From the NCBI GenBank assembly GCA_030674155.1, contig CM060344.1:34667217-34731216 (forward strand): a DNA stretch of 64,000 nucleotides. The letters run 5' to 3'. The DNA is from Stramonita haemastoma (Eukaryota > Mollusca > Gastropoda > Neogastropoda > Muricidae). A program made the translations under genes and the position numbers. This document shows positions 9,901-23,806 of this stretch, piece after piece (the stretch's first letter is position 1; every line of letters begins with the position of its first letter). Under the pieces are notes generated by a model. That model was given only the letters and a program-made list of their open reading frames with translations, did no database searches and was not told the origin of the DNA.

Positions 9901-12900
9901 CAGAAAACAATGATGCAAGTTGGATGTTGTTCTAACACTCTGGCTCTGTATGTGTGTGTGTGTGTGTGCGTGCGTGCGTGCATGCGTGCGTGTAAACTGG
10001 ATACTATCACTAAACTACTGAATTTCATTAAATGTTTATCATTACTATCATTACCAGTGACTATAAAAAAAACAAAATCCTCATTATCATATCAATATTA
10101 TTATTCTACTTCGGATTGCTGCTAAATCTATTTCTTGTCATAATGACATGTCATTGTTTAGGGCATTGTTTTGCTTTCCTTTTACTGATGTTTACGATTT
10201 TTTGTTTCGTTTTGTTTCCATTTTCCTACCACTTAAAAGTCACGGCAAATTTCACTGCATGAAATTTGGGCTGCCCTCCCCAGGGCGAGTGTGTCGCCAC
10301 AAGAGCAGCGCCACCCATTTATGTAGATTATATTATAAAAAATAATTAACAAAATCATTGTAGTTTCAAGCTATGGGCTACTTAATATCACTAGGAAAAG
10401 CACTACACTATTCAAGTTGCCACTTGAGCACAGTCTACACTACACTACACTACTACACTGCACAAGAGCGCTAGCCTACCAATCATCTAATGGCACCGCC
10501 GCCTTGCTTCCGTGTTGTTTGTGTTGTTTGTTGATAAAAAGTTTGTGTACAATACAACCCTGTTCCCCTACATCATACAAAAATGAAAAATCAAGGCAAA
10601 GGTTCGCTTCTACTGCTGCTTTTTAGGCCTACACAGTAGCAGCAGCATCAGAAAGTTCTACACAGAAAACTACATCAAATTATACTGCATCTCAAGTGTA
10701 CATCACTTCCCTACTACACTTTGCCTGTGGAAAACCAGGTCACCGCGCATTCTCTAAGCTACACACACACACTCACACACACACACACACACACACACAC
10801 ATGACATTTTCGGGTTCTTCCCTGCTGCCAACTCTAGCCTAGTCTGCCTCCCCGATTTGGGGCTCATTCCTCCCCCCCCCCCCCCTCCCCCTCCACCCGT
10901 CCCCTCATATCTGCCTGTTAGGGGGAGAGAGAGAGAAAGACTAGGCCTACCAAACACTGCCAACCTTTTCCCTCAGGTAAGGTTAGACAAAGACAACAAA
11001 GAGCAGAGCTATAAAACAAAAAAACCATGACCATAACAGGGAAGGAATCAGGGAGCTGTTGGAAACTGCCCTTGAACTAACTCTGCTCAGACTGGTGCAG
11101 AGGAATTCCTCTCACCTGTGCAAAAGGAGGGGGCTCTCATTTTACACACATGACCAAACTCAGCCCCTGCTACACATCACCTTATCTTACCTGAGGCCTA
11201 CCTTACCTTACCTTACCTTACCTACCTCTCCTGACCTTCACACACACACACACAAAATTAAAACTTTCTCTCCAAAACTTTCACAAACAAGACTTATTTC
11301 TCACACACAAAAATGTCACCAGCACTTTTCTTTTTATATAATCCACAGAAGTGAAGTACAGACAAGACCTACCGTAGTAATATGCCTACGCCGAGTGTAG
11401 CCATACTTGCTAGTTCCCGTGGTGGGCATGTTCCTCCATTCTCTAACAGCAGCCGAGGCCCCTCCAGACTCTAATCTCATGCTGTCTGCCTGTCAGGCTA
11501 GGGTAGGCTAGGCTAGGTAGGCTAGGCAAGGAGGCTTGCTGCCGCTGCTGCTGCTTGCTGCTTAGCTTACGTGCTGCTGTTGTTGCTGCTGCTGCTGCCG
11601 CTGCCTGCAAGTTTAGGTAGGCTAGGCCTGGGCTAGGGGCTGGCTGGGGCACACAGCTGCCTGACGCAAGCATGCCTAGCTAGGCTAGCCTAGCTCTCGC
11701 ATCAAGCATCACACGCCACTACAGCCCCTCTTGTAGGCTAGGCCCTAGCAGCACTCTCTCTCTTGTGTCTCACACACACACACAAACACTGTAGGCCTAC
11801 TACTGCAGTTGTAAGCAAGTAGCACCACAGATGGCAAAGAGTGGTTCTTGTTGATGCTTGAGCCCTTCTAGGCCCTACTAGCCTGCTCTCCCATAGTTTC
11901 AGTCTCTCTCGGTTCCAAGCTGTTCTGTCTGTCCCCTTTGCTTGCTACTGGTGTGTGTGTGTGAGTGTTTTCCTCGTTGCTGTTGCTTGCTGGTAAACAA
12001 GTGGACCTGTGAACTTTCCAGGCCCTGAGTGTATGTGTGTGTGTGTGTGTGTGTGGTGTAACATGTATACAACACAATAGGTGTGTTTGCCCCCACCCTC
12101 TCTCTCTCTCTCTCTCCTCTTCTCTCACACACACTCACTAATATTTTCCATAATTCCTGGGTATGTGTTGTAACACTTAGCATCCAAACTGTGAACGCAA
12201 AAGTTTGAGTAAGAAAGAAACTGTGTGCCCTCAAAGTCAGGATGAATGAGAAGGAAGATGTGATGACTCATCTAAAGTTCTCAAGCACTGATGACATCAA
12301 AATTATATTTATCATAAGCACGAAGAAAACTCTGAAGCCCTCTGGTAGAACTGTCAAGTTTTCTGCAGAAAGAAGCTGGATAGCAGATCTTCATGCTTTA
12401 GTTACAAACCTGCTTTATGACTAAAGAGATTTGCTGTAGAAAGCCTATAAACCACTATCACTACCTGATCCCTGCCTAGATTCAAGATTCCGTTCCTTTA
12501 GCCCCATCTCAAAGGTGCTGAGGGTTATTTTTAAAAACAAGTAAACACACTGAAGAGCAAACACAATTTGACTGATTTATTTATAAATTATTCATAATTT
12601 ATCATAAATATGCCCCTACGTTGAGGGAGAGGGAATTATACAATTGTGTAACCTCTGGTTTTGTTTCTGAGATTGTGTGAGCTTGCTGGAGGTTGCTCGG
12701 AGTGCTCCATGTCTGAATGCATGTATACAACTGGCAGTATGACAAAAGTTCAGCCCCAAAACCACACTGAGACTGTATCTTTCCAACAAATACTGGGAAC
12801 ATTTTTTTCTCTTGTCTTTTCCCTTTCTAAACTGATTCCTGCCCATCTTCATACCTACACCCCAGCCATTTTTCAAACAGAAACGCCATAAAACTGAGAG

Positions 12901-13490
12901 CAAATGCTGAGATAACACTGAGTCAATTGAGACAAAGAAAAAAAAACAGCACAGATAATTCAGTCCACAAAAGAAAAGACATCCAATTAATGCCCTTTCA
13001 CCAAAAACTCCTCAATTTTTCTGTGTTGTTTCATAGTTTTTCTCTATGAATGTACTGAAAAAAGAACTTCTAAAAGATCAAAGAGTAAAAAAAATTTAGA
13101 AAATAAAATTTTTAAAAACTGAAAAATGAATGAAAAAAAAAAAAAAACCCACACTAAAGCAAAACTGGACAGAGAAAGGGCTTCACAAAAGAAGGCCCTT
13201 CAAAGCAAGTGTTTCGACTCTAACAATACTGTTTCCTTCCAATGTTCACTGTACACTACAGGATTATTCCTCCTTGACTTAGGTATCACTAAAGTGTCAC
13301 TACTGTAGATGCAATCTAAAACAGGAGACCCAGCAGCAAACAAGCGGAGTTTACAACAGGTAAACCTCGGTTCACAGGGGGGATTAGTTCAGCTTACATC
13401 AGTCTGTTACCACAAAGTTGTGACAAACATTACATATGCAAATGTTCTTTCGCATAATTAATACTGCGATCTGGATCTGACCCTATTTTT
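9900..13490. other. CLK intron 3: no gene seen
   Basis: Short CA/GT tracts, CCTTA repeats at 11195-11225 and many TAGGCCTA words. A 60-codon plus frame at 12242-12424 has no supporting features. Confidence 0.55.
11475..11640. repeat. TAGGC-rich and CTG/CAG low-complexity region
   Basis: Overlapping GGTAGGCTAGGC words, then CTGCTGCTGCTTGCTG and GCTGCTGCTGCTGCC. The minus frame with an Ala run is a repeat translation. Confidence 0.7.
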
Positions 13491-13496
13491 TCCATT

Positions 13497-13498
<2 letters not shown>

Positions 13499-13570
<72 letters not shown>

Positions 13571-13631
13571 CTGCAACAAAAGCTGACATGAAATATACTG
13601 ATCAAAACCAATAAAATTACAGAAATAGTTT

Positions 13632-13687
<56 letters not shown>

Positions 13688-13740
13688 TGTGTGTGTGTGT
13701 GTAGTGTGTACGTGTGTGTGTACGTGGCGTGTGTATGTGT
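13499..13740. repeat. (CT)n followed by (GT)n microsatellites
   Basis: CT array 13499-13565 and GT array 13634-13702, with decayed GT/TACGTG continuing to about 13900. Confidence 0.95.
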
Positions 13741-14425
13741 GTTACGTGCGTGGTGTATATGTGTGCCAACAAAACACTATGCATGTGTGTGTGTGCGCAT
13801 ATATTTTGTGCATGCTTGTACACATTATTGGGGTGAATACATACGAGTGTGCACATATACATGTGCAGAGGCGTATGTTTGCATTTACAAATGTGTGCAT
13901 GCACACTACCTTCCCCTCCTTTCCAAGCTCCCTAACAATGCCAATAACCACACAAACAGCAGTAAGCACAACTAACAAGCAAAGTGTCTGCCACTCTCTC
14001 CATATACAATAAACATTGTTCTGTCTTCTGTCTCCAAACATTACAGCCCATCTGTTGCATCCAAATCTCACAATTACACCTTTTCTCTTTCTTTTTTCTT
14101 CTCTCTCTGTCTTTTTTTTTTTAATTTTGAATTCATCAGCTAAACACAAGGCCATCTGCTTGACTATGTCTCCATCCTGCTTTAGTTTATGGCAAAATAC
14201 ATGTGCATACATGTATGGAAACCTGTATCCCTGACCTTTTGTGTGTGATTGGGTTTATCAGCAGTCATCTCTAGAGACCTATTCCCCATTCTCTGCCTTC
14301 CAGTACTGATGAAATATGGGGGGGGGATGTGCTGTTTCGTTTATTATGTAAAGGAATACTGATAAAATAGAAGATAAATAGGAAAAACAGCTTACTTGTT
14401 ATATTTCACTTTAAGCACTCTGAGA

Positions 14426-14580
<155 letters not shown>

Positions 14581-15054
14581 ATATAATGTAAACTAAAACT
14601 GGTGTGCATATTTGTGAATGGAAAATGTATGCACATACATCATACAGGCCTAGCGCCTGTGTGCATGTATTTTTAACTAAATTGGCGCTTGCAAAACTTA
14701 ACAATAATCAAATGGGCATATCAGATCACAAAGTAAAAACGACTCCTCCAATATAATGCTTATCAAATGGATTTCTTTCAATCCACTAATACCTTCATTA
14801 AATCAGGCACAACCACACACTACTGACCACAATTCCATTCCACTCGCTCTCTCCCTCCCTCACTGCAGAAAGGTGAAATAAAATAATATTTAAAACATTT
14901 CACTTGACAAAGAACACCAAACCCAAACAGTAAGTCCAAACTAGTGACACTGACATACACACTAATTATTCAGAGTACTCACACTGCGAGTTAAAGTGCA
15001 CCAAATCATTTTGGTCAAGTACTCTCTCTCACAGCAATGCCAAATTATGTTTTC

Positions 15055-15058
<4 letters not shown>

Positions 15059-15111
<53 letters not shown>

Positions 15112-15143
15112 TTCTCTCTCTCTCTCTTCTCTCTCTCTCCTCT

Positions 15144-15209
<66 letters not shown>

Positions 15210-15211
15210 CT
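15059..15211. repeat. (CT)n microsatellite, ~150 bp
   Basis: Pyrimidine array with TTC interruptions. Further CT arrays lie at 15647-15719 and 16385-16440. Confidence 0.95.
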
Positions 15212-15643
15212 CAGTGATGCCACCAATTGATGCACACATCATCATAACCCTGCACTAACTAGCTCTAGCAGTATCATGCCCCAAATTCTGACCCCACTTC
15301 ACTGTCACTGCCCAACAGAGAGACTTAGACCAGTGAAATAGCATGATAAAAGCCAATCATGCAGCGCAGCACTTCACAAGCACGCCCAACACACAATGAA
15401 TGAATGCTATATATATATCTGACCACACACACACATAGACAGACCCGGCATGATTGCCAAACTACATAATGTTGAGTGCACAGCTAGTAGGGCTGCCAAG
15501 CTAGATAACCAGTAGTATCAAGAGAGGCATGAGTGAGGTGAAGTGAAGTGAAGGTAGGAAGTGCAGGGAAGCTGCCTAGAGATCTGCAGACTTCTGTATG
15601 GGGCAAGTATATTATTCATTGCGTATCGTTGACCTACTCTTTA

Positions 15644-15719
<76 letters not shown>

Positions 15720-15720
<1 letters not shown>

Positions 15721-16250
15721 GACATAATTATACTTACAAGGCACAGTTGCGCAATATGGTTAACTGTTCTGAAAATACAATAGAAAATGGAAGGATTTCA
15801 GCTATTAGATGTACACTGTACTTTGGTGTTGAATGGCTTGTGTTGACATTGTTGGGTATTTAACTCTATTACCAAGTTTGGTCCCAGTAGGATTTTGAGT
15901 TGTGTTTTGTTCTGTAACTTTTGAGCTAAGATTTGTTTGAATTGTTGGTCTAAATTAGCACTTTTTGTATGATTTTGGAATATGCCTTTTCAGGAGCACA
16001 GTTTTGGGTACATGCCAAGGTACAATTATGGCAAGTTCTTATTAACGGTTACGTGTAGTACTTTATATTTCATTTTCTTCCCTTTTTTTCTTCCCTTTGA
16101 AGTACAATAAATGATTTCAGTGTTCAGTGTTCTCTGTCTGTGTCCAGCATCCCCAAGTGAAGAGAACCACTACTGCTATACTACACTGTCAAGTGCATGG
16201 TAAACAGCGTGCAGCATACTGCCATCACTGCTATCAGCTGCCTGTGTAGT
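15720..16250. other. Unassigned 500 bp with a possible poly(A) signal
   Basis: Low-repeat sequence ending in ACAATAAATGATTTCAGTG followed by a GT-rich stretch (near 16105-16140), which resembles a plus-strand 3' end. No coding frame leads into it. Confidence 0.3.
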
Positions 16251-16385
16251 GAGTGTGTGGCTGCCTCCTTACTTGTTTGGGTCTGTCAGCTGTATACATG
16301 AATGTAGGCCTCTTATCTCTGGCTTCCTCTAGTCTATCTGTCTGTACTGTGTACATCTATATGTGTCCTCCCTTCCACACACACA

Positions 16386-16442
<57 letters not shown>

Positions 16443-17246
16443 ACTAGTAAAGTGTAACACAAGCATAGGAATATATCTGCATCTAGGTATACATGTATAC
16501 ATGTATACTTGTGTGCTCCTGCCTGTATGCCTGAAGTATGCATGCAGCAAGAGGGCACTTTGCACAAATGACTGTTATCGGTGTGTGGATATGAATGTGC
16601 ACTAATCTGCATATAAGTATTATGTAAGGGAGGCCAGGGAGGCTTTTTTTGTTTTTGTTTTTTGCTGAGTTTGTTTTTTTCTTCTGCTTTTTCTTTTTCT
16701 TTTGGGGTTTTTTTGTGTCTTTTTTTTTGGTTAGGGAGGGGGAGACAATCTCACAATTTGTCCTTTTTTCCAATTTACCTTTTTTTTTTAATGTTTTAAA
16801 CATAAATTTTTTTTTTTTTTTTTTACTTTTTTAAAAGCAAACACAATGCCTCTTAGTCTCAACTTCACTACTGAGTACTGACACACTCTGTCTCAACAAT
16901 GGTGTTTGTATCAATTTCTGACATAGTGCATCCAACCCCCCTTGGGGGACTGAAGTGCCGAGTCACAATTGTGGCAAAGTGCATCAAGGTTTCCCTGGCA
17001 GTAATTTTAGCCATAACAGGGAACACTTTCTTTTGTTCTAAACTTTATCCTCTTATGAAACTATGATTATTTTTTTTACATTACAGATTTTGAAAAAAAA
17101 TCCTACAATAGTAAGCTGTTTCTTACTATATAATAATAAACATACAACAGCATCTTACAGCTATGTAATGATTGTTGTTAGCTTTGTTTTGTGAATACTT
17201 TTTTCTTTTTTTTTTTACATCTTGAACACAACTAAAAACTACCAAA

Positions 17247-17250
<4 letters not shown>

Positions 17251-17317
<67 letters not shown>

Positions 17318-17345
17318 ACACACACACACACACACACACCTCACA
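17251..17345. repeat. (CT)n-(CA)n compound microsatellite
   Basis: CT array passing into CA through TTCACACA. Confidence 0.95.
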
Positions 17346-18029
17346 CACCACACCACATCACTCACACTTCACCACACCCACCACACAAAAACTCCCACTT
17401 AACTTAACCCAAAACAACAACAAAAACACACCACACACTACCACCCGTCCACTCGAGTCCACTGATCAACTCACGTGTTTTTTACCACCAGGCTTCTTCA
17501 CGGACAGGGTGACAAAAGAAGTGAACCATCGCGCGTCATCCTGCACAACCTCTTCTGCTGCTGCACCATCACTCACAACCGCCTGCTGCTGATGATATCT
17601 CCAACCCGATAATCCCCTCGGCCAATCCTCAACATAGCTGTGCCAGGAACAGTACAGTATACCCTGCTGCTTCAGTGTCCACGACTGAGACTGAGACTAA
17701 CAACTACCACGACAACAACTACTACACTACGTCCCTGCCTGGCGCTCGTCATTACAACGGGCCTCAGTGTCGACTTTGTCCCAGCGTCATTACCCCCCCC
17801 CCCTCCCTCTCCCCCCCTCCCCCTCTCGTCTGTTTCCCTATGCTTCACAACAGCCTTGCTCTGCTCTAATGACTGGATGATAAATGTGGCCAGGAGGCTG
17901 GCAGGCCAGGACAGGCCTAGGCTGGCTACTTGTACTGAGTAGTAGTAGCTAGGGCAGGCAGAAAAATCTGTTGTTCTCTAGGCTAGCTTCTGGGTGGGTG
18001 ACGGACATGTATGGATTTTAAGGCCATGA

Positions 18030-18215
18030 TTAGGGAGAGGGGAGGGGGGGAGAGAGAGGAGAGGAGGGAGGGGGGAGAGAGAACAAGGAACGGGGAGAGG
18101 GAGAGGGGGGGGTAGAGACACACACAGAACAGGGGGGGGGGGGGAGAGGGGGGGGAGGGGAAAGAGAGGGGGGGGGGAGAAAGAGAGAGGGGGAGGGAGG
18201 AGAGAGAGAGAGGAG

Positions 18216-18308
<93 letters not shown>

Positions 18309-18353
18309 GGAGGGAGAGAGAGGAGAGGAGAGAGAGGGGGGAGGGAAGAAGGG

Positions 18354-18386
<33 letters not shown>

Positions 18387-18485
18387 CAGAGACACAGAGA
18401 GACACAGAGAGACAAGAGAGACAGAGGAGGAGAGAGAGAGAGAGGACAGAGAGAGACAGAGAGAGACAGAAGAAACAGAGAGAGA

Positions 18486-18545
<60 letters not shown>

Positions 18546-18548
18546 AGA
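18030..18548. repeat. 520-bp purine tract: (GA)n, (G)n and (ACAG)n
   Basis: Nearly uninterrupted purines with several G-runs. A GACAGACAGACA segment lies near 18355-18400. The long Ser/Leu/Pro frames on the minus strand are artefacts. Confidence 0.95.
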
Positions 18549-18626
18549 AATGGTGTCTCTTGCTAAGGCAGACAGACAGAGACAAAGGGATTTATGGAGT
18601 CACCGTGCCTTTTCTCTTTTCCAGGT

Positions 18627-18627
<1 letters not shown>

Positions 18628-18703
<76 letters not shown>

Positions 18704-18730
18704 GTATGCAGATTTGTGAGTGTGTGCATG

Positions 18731-18800
<70 letters not shown>
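18628..18800. repeat. Two (GT)n microsatellites
   Basis: GT arrays 18628-18702 and 18733-18800, separated by GAAGTATGCAGATTTG. Confidence 0.95.
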
Positions 18801-18801
<1 letters not shown>

Positions 18802-19136
18802 CATGTGTACATGCATACATGCTGCTGATGCATGCGTGCATGTGTGTGTCTGGATTTAAATATTGGCAGACAAAACACAAAAAAGTTGGACAGGAGGGCA
18901 TGCAAGAGAAACGCCAAAATCTGCAGACACAGACAGCGAATTGATCTGCAGTGCTATGGAAATGGTAACGGATAATGTGTCACTTTTACACTGTGTCATA
19001 CATACACACAGGTAAGAGACCTTTTCCCCATGATCTAAATCAACACTGCAGACTGTATTGAGTATTATGTATACTGCGTACATGTAATACATATGTATCG
19101 ACTGCCAGCCATCTGTCTATGCTGGGAAAGGCAAGG

Positions 19137-19740
19137 TATTCTAGGAAGACAAAACAGGGTATCTATGAAGATGGGGTATCTAGGAAACAAGACAGGGTAT
19201 CTAGGAGATGAGACGGGTATTGAAGACAAGACAGGTATCTAGAAAGACAAGACAGGGTATCTCTAGGAAGACAAGACAGGGTATTTAGGAGGACAAGACA
19301 GAGTATCTAGGAAGACAAAACAGGGTATCTAGGAAGATATGGAATTAGGAAGACAAGACAGGGTATCTAGGAAGACAAGACAGGGTATTTAGGAAGACAA
19401 GACAGGGTATTTAGGAAGACAAGACAGGGTATCTAGGAAGACAGGACAGGGTATTTAGGAAGACAAGACAGGGTATTGTGAAAAACAGGTTGACTCCATA
19501 CACAGCATATTTTCAGAAAAGACAACCTATTTTGGAAGACAAGACAGGGTACTTAGGAAGACAAGACAGGGCATAATTTAGGGAAAAAAGGTATTCAAAG
19601 ACCATACTTAGAAAGACAGGGTATTTAGAAAAAATACCATTCAGAAATACAGGATTTTTTGGCTAACAAAGCAAGGATACTTCGGAAGTCAAACAAGGCA
19701 TTTTGAATTTAAAACAAGACAGGGTACAAAAGGAAATTAG
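19137..19740. repeat. 22-bp minisatellite, ~20 variable copies
   Basis: Unit close to GGTATCTAGGAAGACAAGAC plus AG. Copies vary by base changes and small indels and decay after about 19490. Confidence 0.85.
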
Positions 19741-19779
19741 GAAGAGTTTTCCAGTTTTTGGAGGGGGCTTTTTATATCA

Positions 19780-19905
19780 TTCCTCAGCTAGAGTTCCAAG
19801 GCACATCACTAATGGTGAGATTTTGTGTAAAATACTTATACATGTGACTATTTTTAACCACTGACTAAGGTAGCCGCATTCTGATTTGAGGGAGGAAGGG
19901 TATCT
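19780..19905 (-). mobile_element. SINE 3' module fragment (family B tail)
   Basis: CATTCCTCAGCTAGAGTTCC, CACTAATGGTGAGAT and GGTAGCCGCATTCTGATTTG correspond to the alternative tail also seen at 29893, 41855 and 55295. No SINE head is attached here. Confidence 0.55.
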
Positions 19906-20157
19906 CTTAAGTCATGAATTCACCATCCCTCTACACATTCCAGTTTGCCAGAACAAACAGCCAGACAACTGTACAGTATATATAGAAAGTTCTGTGTGTG
20001 TGTGGAGGAATGTGGGTCAGACATTGAGGAAAAAGCCCTTGCTCAGCTGTCACAATGGGTGTTTGTTATTGAATGTACATACATAATAACAGTCGATTTG
20101 CACTCCCTGTCTGCAAGCAACCCCTGCCAATCATCACCTTGCTGATAGATGATGAAG

Positions 20158-20159
<2 letters not shown>

Positions 20160-20190
<31 letters not shown>

Positions 20191-20221
20191 CACACACACA
20201 CCTACACACACACACACCCAC
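20160..20221. repeat. (CA)n microsatellite
   Basis: AC array with a few single-base interruptions. Confidence 0.95.
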
Positions 20222-20599
20222 ACTCGCCAAATTTATAATACAACCAAAAAAAGTCACTCTACAGTCAGGTCTGGCCACGCATTGAACTGTAGATTTTTAT
20301 CGGAGTTTTAATTGTTTAAAAAAAAAAAAAAATTTTAAACCTGCACAATTCTTAACAGTGCTTTTAGTTTTTTTACTATCATTGGAAGACAACTTTTTAA
20401 CTGGAAGAAGCTTTAAAAAGATTTTTTTTAAAGTTACTTTGTCACATACAAAAACGGTTTTGTTCTGGCTTGTTTGTTTGTTTGTTCTTTTAATGCTTAG
20501 CGAGGCACCTCTTAATAAATATGGTGGCCTCAGTGGTCGGCGGGGCTATAAAACACAACTGGTTTAAGCTTGGCCACTAGCAACCAGCTTATAGATGAC

Positions 20600-20690
20600 A
20601 AGATTAACAAAATTGCATACACACGGGGACTGGATGTAAAAAAGCACATAAGTGCTTATTCCATTATCTCGATATAAAAGCATATAAATA
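20600..20690 (+). mobile_element. SINE family A, 3' fragment
   Basis: AAAATTGCATACACACGGGG, GCACATAAGTGCTTATTCCA and the CTCGATATAAAAG tail. The 5' part is missing. Confidence 0.7.
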
Positions 20691-21689
20691 AATAAATAAG
20701 GACTAACCCTGAATCATCTTCCCCCCCCCCCCCCCCCCCCTCCCTGCCCCAAGCGGAGATTTTCAAAGAATGTTGTCATCAGTAATAAGCTTGGGCTGTT
20801 CAGTGTTGTGGTGGTGACAGTCAGGAATGCTAACAACTTAATGAGTGACAGATGAGCTGACCCACTGTGACAGAAACGAATGTATTGCTGTCATTAAACC
20901 ACTGTCGCGCTGGGGGTGCAGGGGGAGAGGTTTTGTGGTAGACATCCCTTATAGCTTAGTCTCTCTGGTTCTTGTTACTGCTGGTGGGTTTGTTTTTTTT
21001 CAAAAACAACTGAACTAAGTCAATCTTTTTTTTCTCAGAAATAAGTTCTTACACTGCTTTGTCATAATATATAAGTGGGATATCTTCTAAAAAAGGCTTG
21101 CAAAAAGCCTGAGAGCTTGCTAAATAAAGCAACTAATAATAAATCAGCTGTAGTCTATCAATTATTACAAATGACAAATTATCCTTGTTTAAATTAAAGT
21201 ATCACCCCCCCCCCCCAAAAAAAATAAAATAAAATAAAAAATAAAACCACCTAAACTTTCTCCTGAATTCTCATCTGTGCATCATTCTTGTTGTTGCTGC
21301 TGTTTTTAGTTTTGTTCACCATTTCTTTCATTTTGCTCTCTCTGTTGTTTGTTGCTTTTACGGATGTTCTTGTGTTTTACCACTTTCTTTCTTGTTACAA
21401 ACCTTCTTCTGTCTTCTTTGCTGTTCTTTTTCCATTTTTTTTTTTCTTTGTTTAGTTTATATTGCACTTTTCCTTTATGAGTTCTTCTAACCTTGTGCTT
21501 CTGTTTCTTTGGCTTCTTTTGTTTAAAATTTTCATTTTTATGCTTTTAATTTTTTTTTCAGTTAACAGATATCTGATCTAAACAAAATAAAATGTAAAGA
21601 ATGTATTACACACTCTTCTGTCCTTTTATGCATCATGATGTATGTTGGTATGCAATGTCTCTCTCAAGCGTGGCATGCATCACTACACA

Positions 21690-21708
21690 CAGTGCACACA
21701 CACATACA

Positions 21709-21797
<89 letters not shown>

Positions 21798-21860
21798 CAC
21801 ACCAACACACAACACACTAAAACATCACCTCCACACACTCACACACACACACACCACACA

Positions 21861-21918
<58 letters not shown>
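21690..21918. repeat. (CA)n array with ACCACA interruptions, ~230 bp
   Basis: Three CA blocks; the long His/Thr frame here is an artefact. Confidence 0.95.
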
Positions 21919-21920
<2 letters not shown>

Positions 21921-22429
21921 TCATCTTGGAAACTGCATTTCCCACTTAACCCCACCTTTTATATTAAACAAAGTATCTATTTTGCTAAAACATTTCCCCT
22001 CCTCTCTTACAACAAAAAAATGTCCATTCCTTATTCTAGCTCTCAAACTCACTAACACAGACAATTTAGCCACAACTTCTCTTATGCCCCTTCCCACATA
22101 CAGCTATCCATCCCGCCCCTTCTGTCTTAACATCCTTTTTCCTAAAACACCCCACACAACTCCTCCACAACTAAACACGCAAGCTACAAAAAAGATTTTG
22201 TTTCTGTGTCACATCTTGTATCATGATATCCACCTGCCTTTTGCGTCCACATGTGGGGCCAGGTTAAGATAAAAAGGTTAGAGTAAAAGTTGGCAATTAA
22301 CATCAGTTAACTGGGAAAGGGCTGTCACAGTCATCAGTCTGCCTGTACGCATGCATGCATGCATGTGGACACAATGGCACGTAGACATAATGGTACCTAG
22401 CTTCTGACACAACGGTTTGGAAGTTTTCT

Positions 22430-23045
22430 TTACATCACAAATCACCTGTCCTATCAACAGGCCATGGTTGTTTCTGTTGCTTCACAGATTGGATTTTATG
22501 AAAATTTTCCAGTTCTGAAATCAGCTCCATGCTTTCCAACAGCCTACCTTTGTTTTCAAATAGGCTGTGGGTGTTTTTGAAAGAACCAAAATCAAGTAGA
22601 TAAATGAAGGAACAAGCCAAAGGTACAGTAATTTCTTGCTTATTTCTTGCATTTCCCCAATGTTTTATAACAATTTTCCACCTCTGAAAACCAGCAATTT
22701 CTGGCCTGCTGTATTTTTTCTTAAATCGTGTCTGATTCCTTAAGAACCCAAGTTGAATTGATAAAAGAAGACAGTTATAAGCCCAAAATAAAACCTCATG
22801 AGAAAAACCTGCTCTTTTATGTGCTAGCCTTTTTTTTTCCTACTCCCAATTACCTAGCCATATGTATCTTATCCCTTTCTCCCAATTAACAAAAGAACTT
22901 ATAAGATAAAGGAATTGGCCCAAAATAAATTTTATGCAAAAAAAGCCCTATCTTTTATTTGCTAGCGTTTTATTGCTTTAATTCTATTTCCATTCCAATA
23001 ACCTAGCCACACATAACCTACCCCCTCCTTTCAATTATCAAATTT
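22430..23045. repeat. Local degenerate tandem duplications (~140 bp units)
   Basis: GCTCTTTTATGTGCTAGCCT and CCCAATTACCTAGCCATA recur about 135 bp later as ATCTTTTATTTGCTAGCG and CCAATAACCTAGCCACA. A similar weaker pair precedes it (AATTTTCCAGTTCTGAAA / AATTTTCCACCTCTGAAA). Confidence 0.55.
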
Positions 23046-23119
23046 CCTTTAAGCACCTCTTCTACAAACTCACCTCATTCACTTCCTCTATCTATCAAAA
23101 AAAAACTTTTTTACTTGTA

Positions 23120-23162
<43 letters not shown>

Positions 23163-23682
23163 CACACATGCTAAAACCTGTTCCATCTTTTGGATGAGTA
23201 GGCCATTGTATGCCTGTATGAATGGATGACAAAATTTTCAAAACCATGTGCACGCGGGACGAGATGATTCATCCATGCACTCATATTATATTTGAACCTT
23301 AATTGATTTTTCGGCACAGAAATGTATCTTTAGTTTATCATCATCCTTAGTGAGAAGACTTTCGCTAGGCAAGCCTGGACTTTCAAGGGTTTTCGAAAAG
23401 GTGTTTGTCACAGGTTGTTACTTTGGTCATCTTCAAAAACTCAAGGTCTTGGATCTAATATTTCTCAATTTGTTTTTAAAATCCAAAAATCCCCAATACC
23501 AAATTTTGTTTAAACTGGACGGAAAATTACACACTCACACATACACCAGCCTTGTGTTAAGAATCATCGCTTAACTTCAAATGTAACAACCTTCAGAACT
23601 GAAAAACAAAACAAAACATAAAACAATAATCATACACTTTAAAACCTCAAAAAACAGTAAATCTCTAAATTCCAGTTAAGAA

Positions 23683-23806
23683 TAAAAGAAAACAAGTTTT
23701 TAGAAACACTACTTGAACCCAAAAACTTTCTCATGTGAATCTTAAAAGAAAACAAGTCTTTAGAAATACTACTTGAACCTTAAACTTTCTCATGCGAACA
23801 GTCACA
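23683..23806. repeat. 61-bp tandem duplication
   Basis: AAAAGAAAACAAGTTTTTAG...CTTTCTCATGTGAA repeats as AAAAGAAAACAAGTCTTTAG...CTTTCTCATGCGAA. Confidence 0.8.

Noticed and set aside
12242..12424. 60-codon plus frame with ordinary composition
   Set aside because: No recognisable motif and no splice or promoter support.
16100..16140. 3' end of a plus-strand gene (AATAAA plus GT-rich stretch)
   Set aside because: No coding frame, LTR pair or other support upstream; kept only as a note in the features.
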